64,000 bases of DNA from Selenomonas sputigena (GTDB lineage: Bacteria > Bacillota > Negativicutes > Selenomonadales > Selenomonadaceae). Shown piece by piece: positions 60,679 through 64,000 of the stretch. The stretch spans positions 2,048,051 through 2,112,050 of the forward strand of contig NZ_CP110383.1 of assembly GCF_026015965.1 (NCBI RefSeq). The letters are read 5' to 3'. How positions within the stretch are numbered: the stretch's first letter is position 1; each line of letters opens with the position of its first letter. A model generated the notes under the pieces. The model did no database searches, was not told where the DNA came from, and worked only from the letters and a program-made list of their open reading frames with translations. The position numbers and the translations under genes were made by a program.

Positions 60679-61809
60679 TTACGCAAACAGCCCGAGGACA
60701 TACGCCCAAAGCCCCTCGATGCTCAGCCCTCTGCCGACGCTCTTTTCGGCGCGCAGCGGGATGCGCGTAAGCTCCTTGCCGCCGTGGGAGACGACGAGAT
60801 CGCCGACGCGGTCGCCCTCCTTGACACCAGCGGCGATAACGCGCGGCAGGTCGTAGGTCAGACGGTAGTTTTCCTCGGCCTCGCCGTCGACGAGCGGTAG
60901 GCGCAAATCCTCCGTCGGATAGACGGTGAGGCGGCCTTCCTTGCCGCCCTTGACCCAGACCCTCCGCGCGAGATCTGTCTTCGTATAGGCGGGCGCTGCC
61001 TTCACGCGGCGAAAGCCCATGTCCAAGAGCTTTGCCGCGTCGGTAAAGCGCGCCTCTTCGTCCGCCGCGCCGAGGACGACGGCGATCAGTTCGACGCCGC
61101 CGCGCCGCGCCGAAGCCGCGAGGCAGCCGCCCGCCGCATTCGTATAGCCCGTTTTGATGCCCGTCGCGCCCTCGTAAGTCAAGAGCAGGCGGTTCGTGTT
61201 CGCCATCAAGGCGCGTTTCTTCTCAGGCGTGACCCAAGTGATCTCACGCTCCTTCGCGCCGACGAAGGAGCGAAACTTCGGATTCTTCATGCCGTAGGCG
61301 GCGATGCGGGCGATGTCGTGCGCCGTCGAGACGTGCGCCGGATTGGGCAGGCCGTTCGGATTGACGAAGTGCGTGTCCTTCGCGCCGATGGCCTTCGCCT
61401 TCTCGTTCATGTGTGCGGCGAAGCTGCCGACAGAACCTGCAAGGTCTTCGGCAATGGCGACAGCGGCGCCGTTGTCCGAGCGCAGCATCATCTCGGCGAC
61501 GAGCTCCGCGAGGACGAAGCGATCGCCTGCGCCGACCTCCGTATCTTCCGTTTCTGCCGCCGTGCGGCTCACGGTGAGGATGGACGAGAGATCCCCCTCC
61601 TCGATGGCGAGCACGCATGTCATCATCTTCGTCGTACTCGCGGGAAAGCGCGGCACATCCGCCGCCTTCTCATAGAGCACTCGCCCCGTCGAAGCCTCGA
61701 TGAGAATTGCCGAGGCCGCCGTGATCTGTATATTTTCCGCCGCCCCCGCCTTCGCTGTGAGAAGCAGAAAGACGAGGATACAGAGGGAAAAGACTCGCTG
61801 GAAATGCAA
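60679..61809 (-). CDS. D-alanyl-D-alanine carboxypeptidase (penicillin-binding protein, S11 family)
   Basis: A 376-residue exported enzyme that trims peptidoglycan stem peptides. A signal (VFSLCILVFLLLTAKAGA) is followed by the three serine-protease-like motifs: S58-T-T-K61 in FPASTTKMM, SDN at 111-113 and KTG at 219-221 in GIKTGYTN. The last 110 residues form the beta-rich PBP5-C domain, but no long amphipathic anchor is obvious (it ends WAYVLGLFA). The best start is TTG with AGGAGG seven bases upstream; a longer ATG frame upstream runs through the promoter and has no site. This is the DacF-like type. Confidence 0.93.
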   Translation of the reverse strand: MHFQRVFSLCILVFLLLTAKAGAAENIQITAASAILIEASTGRVLYEKAADVPRFPASTTKMMTCVLAIEEGDLSSILTVSRTAAETEDTEVGAGDRFVLAELVAEMMLRSDNGAAVAIAEDLAGSVGSFAAHMNEKAKAIGAKDTHFVNPNGLPNPAHVSTAHDIARIAAYGMKNPKFRSFVGAKEREITWVTPEKKRALMANTNRLLLTYEGATGIKTGYTNAAGGCLAASARRGGVELIAVVLGAADEEARFTDAAKLLDMGFRRVKAAPAYTKTDLARRVWVKGGKEGRLTVYPTEDLRLPLVDGEAEENYRLTYDLPRVIAAGVKEGDRVGDLVVSHGGKELTRIPLRAEKSVGRGLSIEGLWAYVLGLFA

Positions 61810-61840
61810 GAAAAAGCCTCCTGTCGTGATTGTTTTCCCT

Positions 61841-61849
61841 ATTATAGCA
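61841..61849 (-). promoter_or_regulatory. extended -10 promoter of the carboxypeptidase gene
   Basis: TGCTATAAT on the minus strand, about 32 bases before the TTG start. The -35 is weak. Confidence 0.6.
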
Positions 61850-61860
61850 CACGGCGAGAA

Positions 61861-61909
61861 AAAAAGGACCGCCTCACGCATCGGATTCGATGTATGAGAC
61901 GGTTCTTTT
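61861..61909 (-). terminator. terminator-like hairpin in a divergent promoter region
   Basis: AAAAGGACCGCCTCA pairs with TGAGACGGTTCTTTT with two irregular positions, over about 19 bases, with seven T residues on the minus strand. It lies upstream of both divergent genes, so it cannot end either of them. It may end a short minus-strand RNA starting near 61940 (TTGCAA, 17 bases, TACGGC as a weak promoter). Confidence 0.45.
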
Positions 61910-61948
61910 GCTTTGAGGCCAAGCCGCCGTATAAATTTTCCTAGCAGC

Positions 61949-61977
61949 TTGCAAAGGGTGTGTTTTGTGGTTATGAT
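61949..61977 (+). promoter_or_regulatory. promoter of the cysteine hydrolase gene
   Basis: TTGCAA and TATGAT, 17 bases apart. It ends about 55 bases before the ATG. Confidence 0.68.
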
Positions 61978-62031
61978 AAGGCTGAGAAGGTGCATAAAGA
62001 TGCTCCATCAACCGAAGGAGGCAAAACCATC

Positions 62032-62547
62032 ATGAAAAAAGCGATTGTCGTCGTCGATATGCAGAAGGATTTTATCGACGGCGCATTGGGGACGAAGGAA
62101 GCGCAGGCGATGCTGCCGCGCATGGAGGCGAAGCTGGCGGCAGCACGTGCGGCGGGGACGGCGCTCGTCTTTACAATGGACACGCACGGCGAGGACTATC
62201 TGGCGACGCAGGAGGGAAAGCGGCTTCCCGTACCGCATTGCATTCGCGGCACGAAAGGCTGGGAGATCGCCGCATCCCTGCAACCGTTCGTCAAGGAGGC
62301 GGCTGCCGTCATCGAGAAGCCCACCTTCGGCTCGACAGAACTGCCCGCCGTACTCGCAGACTATGACGAGATCGAGCTTGCCGGCCTTTGCACCGATATA
62401 TGCGTCATTTCCAACGCCCTGCTGCTCAAGGCCTTTTATCCCGAAAAGCGCATATCGGTCGACGCCTCCTGCTGTGCGGGCGTGACGGTTGAGAGCCACG
62501 AGGACGCACTGCGTGCGATGAAGATGTGCCAAGTCGACGTGAAGTGA
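62032..62547 (+). CDS. isochorismatase-family cysteine hydrolase, nicotinamidase-like
   Basis: A 171-residue hydrolase. The catalytic triad of the family is in place: Asp9 in VVVDMQKDFIDG, Lys96 in IEKPTFGST and Cys124 in LAGLCTDICVISNAL. Asp50 and His52 (FTMDTHGEDY) stand where nicotinamidases have their metal ligands, but the usual D-x-H-x-x-D/H pattern is incomplete, so the substrate could be nicotinamide or another small amide. AAGGAGG lies 10 bases before the ATG. It has its own promoter and is divergent from the carboxypeptidase gene. The pncB gene in the window would use the product if this is a nicotinamidase. Confidence 0.85.
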   Translation: MKKAIVVVDMQKDFIDGALGTKEAQAMLPRMEAKLAAARAAGTALVFTMDTHGEDYLATQEGKRLPVPHCIRGTKGWEIAASLQPFVKEAAAVIEKPTFGSTELPAVLADYDEIELAGLCTDICVISNALLLKAFYPEKRISVDASCCAGVTVESHEDALRAMKMCQVDVK

Positions 62548-62597
62548 GGGGGACTTGTCTGCAATCTTCCCATGAAATAATTTCCCTAAAAAAACGC

Positions 62598-62626
62598 TTG
62601 CATTTTCCTCCGGCTTTCTGTATAAT
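62598..62626 (+). promoter_or_regulatory. promoter of tRNA-Val
   Basis: TTGCAT and TATAAT with ideal 17-base spacing, 37 bases before the mature tRNA. Confidence 0.78.
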
Positions 62627-62662
62627 ACATTTTGTTCGCAGGCACACGCCTGCACAACATAC

Positions 62663-62739
62663 GCTCGGTTAGCTCAGTTGGTTAGAGTATCACATTGACA
62701 TTGTGGGGGTCACTGGTTCGAATCCAGTACCGAGCACCA
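62663..62739 (+). tRNA. tRNA-Val (GAC)
   Basis: A full cloverleaf: acceptor GCTCGGT/ACCGAGC, D arm GCTC..GAGT, anticodon arm TCACA/TGTGG with loop TTGACAT (anticodon GAC), and T arm ACTGG/CCAGT with TTCGAAT. The discriminator A and CCA are encoded. No introns or neighbouring tRNAs. Confidence 0.95.
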
Positions 62740-62750
62740 TTCGCTTATCA

Positions 62751-62774
62751 AGCAGTCATCTTCGGGTGGCTGCT
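62751..62774 (+). terminator. terminator of the tRNA transcript
   Basis: AGCAGTCA and TGGCTGCT form an 8-bp stem (one G-T pair) around TCTTCGGG, followed by CCTTTGTTAT. Confidence 0.65.
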
Positions 62775-62797
62775 CCTTTGTTATATAGGAAAGTTAA

Positions 62798-62822
62798 GGA
62801 ATCCCTGATAAATGCAGCGCCG
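62798..62822 (+). repeat. MITE-like repeat, left-end remnant
   Basis: GGAATCCCTGATAAATGCAG matches the left end of the 67-bp repeat with three changes. The right end is not recognisable. Confidence 0.4.
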
Positions 62823-62915
62823 ATCCGGCAGATCTCAGATGGCCTGCGACAGCGAAAAATCGTCGCTTCGTCAAGAAAATGTTGAATGAAGCAACTTTCT
62901 GAGGAGGAATCAACC

Positions 62916-64000
62916 ATGAAGATCGGGAAAAAGCTCTGCGCCGCCATCCTCACCAGCCTCGTGGCCGCCGCGCCGCTTGCGCTGCCCCTTCCCCTTGCGG
63001 CAACCGCCGAGGCGGCGGCGCTCAACCCCGTGATGATCGGCATGTCCGCCATCGGCGGCTTCCTCGCCTACCAGGGCACGCTCAAGGAAATGCTCGCCAT
63101 CGGCAACAACGTCGACTATCAGATCAGCGGACTCAAGCAGGACATGGAGGAAAACGGCGAGGACAAGGACGCGCTTGACCGCGAGGTCGTCGACCGCGTT
63201 CTCGGACAGATCACAGAGCACGGCGAATACGCGCTCTCTATCAACTCCCTGCCCTTCCTGTGGCGCGTGACCGCAGGCGACGCCTTCAATGCCGCCTGCT
63301 ATCCGACCGACTACATCACGGTGAACCGCGGCCTCGTGCGTGCGCTGCACCACGACGAAGACGAGCTCGCCGCTGTCCTCGGCCACGAGATGACGCACGG
63401 CCTTCGCCAGCACAGCGCGAAGAACTACGCCAAGGCCGTCGCCGAATCGTATGCGGGAATCGCCATCGGCTCAGCGGCGGACAACCTCGACTGGCAGAAG
63501 CTCAATGCCGTCGTCGGCTACGCCATCGCCAAGGACGTGACACTGCCGAGCGAGCTTGAGGCGGACGAGGGAGGCTTCCACCTCATGACGACGGCGGGCT
63601 TCAACCCCGGCGGCGGTGCGGCCGCCATGGCACGCATGGCCTACTACCTGACATACGAGACGCAGGACATCAGCGAGTACCAAGATCCCTTCGAGAATCC
63701 CAATGCACCGAACTACAACGACCACCCCGCCATGCACGAGCGCGTCGAGCGCCTCGCCGCCATGATGACGAATTACGGCATGGGGCATGTGACCGTCGAA
63801 AACGGCACGGATGTCCTCATCGACGGTGAAAAGCTCCTCTCGGCCGACTGGGATGCCGACTACAACAACACGACGGAGAACGCCTACCTCATCGCAGGCG
63901 GCATTGCCAAGGCGTTCCACGACCACGCCTCCTTCGACGGCTGGCACTTTTCCGCCGCGCCCGGCGCACGCATCTCCTACCTCGACGACAGCCGCGTCTA
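62916..64000 (+). CDS. M48-family zinc metalloprotease (runs off the window)
   Basis: At least 361 residues, open at the right edge. A signal peptide (ILTSLVAAAPLALPLPLAAT, cleavage near AEA) precedes a Peptidase M48 domain: VNRGLVRAL, AAVLGHEMTHGLRQH with HExxH at 157-161, and ELEADEGGFHLM with the third zinc ligand Glu, then GFNPGGGAAAMARM and NDHPAMHERVERLA. The arrangement resembles periplasmic BepA/LoiP-type proteases that act on outer-membrane proteins. GAGGAGG lies eight or nine bases before the ATG. The sequence after residue 290 (DVLIDGEKLLSADW and on) is outside the protease core and its role is not known. Confidence 0.9.
   Translation, partial: MKIGKKLCAAILTSLVAAAPLALPLPLAATAEAAALNPVMIGMSAIGGFLAYQGTLKEMLAIGNNVDYQISGLKQDMEENGEDKDALDREVVDRVLGQITEHGEYALSINSLPFLWRVTAGDAFNAACYPTDYITVNRGLVRALHHDEDELAAVLGHEMTHGLRQHSAKNYAKAVAESYAGIAIGSAADNLDWQKLNAVVGYAIAKDVTLPSELEADEGGFHLMTTAGFNPGGGAAAMARMAYYLTYETQDISEYQDPFENPNAPNYNDHPAMHERVERLAAMMTNYGMGHVTVENGTDVLIDGEKLLSADWDADYNNTTENAYLIAGGIAKAFHDHASFDGWHFSAAPGARISYLDDSRV

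Noticed and set aside
52005-62547. NAD salvage operon of pncB and a nicotinamidase
   Set aside because: The two genes are 9 kb apart with separate promoters, and the metal-ligand pattern of the hydrolase is incomplete for a nicotinamidase.

Overview
The window looks like chromosomal DNA of a diderm Firmicute of the class Negativicutes, most like Selenomonas or a close relative. Two porins carry the N-terminal SLH plus coiled-coil arrangement typical of that class. There is also an autotransporter, a two-partner secretion pair, strong Shine-Dalgarno sites and a GC content I judge by eye to be near 60 percent. The species cannot be fixed from the sequence alone.

Layout. (1) 1-9250, all on the minus strand: a tellurite/stress (Ter) cluster. 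In transcription order it has a Ca-type P-type ATPase, a TerD-TerA fusion, two TerD proteins, an AIM24-like protein, a third TerD, a divergent TerD and a CitE-like C-C bond lyase. The cluster probably continues to the left. (2) 9250-13350: an island of small elements. It holds a candidate type I toxin-antitoxin locus with Fst/par-like architecture, dispersed repeats, a PemK/MazF-like toxin with a 63-residue partner, a free-standing C-terminal piece of an Rpn nuclease, an SLH porin and a complete Rpn nuclease. (3) 13356-26037: a two-partner secretion operon, transporter first, then a 3,568-residue exoprotein. (4) 26038-34640: repeats, a second Rpn nuclease, a diguanylate cyclase overlapping a glucosaminidase-TPR protein, uracil-DNA glycosylase, a coiled-coil protein and a WalJ-like hydrolase. 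(5) 34662-42816: a type V autotransporter, then the ppx-ppk polyphosphate operon with repeated operator-like sites at its promoter. (6) 43016-51165: a cobalamin riboswitch with terminator, leading into a PepSY membrane protein, a complete Opp/Nik-type ABC importer and an SLH porin. (7) 51309-56504: a Phd/ParE toxin-antitoxin pair, nicotinate phosphoribosyltransferase, an Ala/Gly-rich unknown, a hotdog thioesterase and a YibE/F protein. (8) 56644-60677: a lower-GC two-gene operon encoding a CARF-HEPN protein and a DUF3800-helical-repeat protein, with no CRISPR array or cas genes in the window. (9) 60679-64000: D-Ala-D-Ala carboxypeptidase, a cysteine hydrolase, tRNA-Val(GAC) and the start of an M48 metalloprotease.

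The strongest candidates for something new are four. The first is the CARF-HEPN / DUF3800 operon, a possible nucleotide-signalled RNA-targeting defence module. The second is the Fst-like type I toxin-antitoxin locus, where the antisense RNA repeats the toxin start region. The third is the set of three Rpn loci that all keep a strong internal ribosome binding site at the same place, one of them reduced to the small C-terminal protein alone. The fourth is the B12-riboswitch operon that joins a PepSY protein, an ABC importer and an outer-membrane porin.

Two dispersed non-coding repeat families run through the window: a roughly 67-bp MITE-like element and a roughly 108-bp element carrying a palindrome. 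Most copies lie beside the toxin-antitoxin, Rpn, Ter and surface-protein loci.
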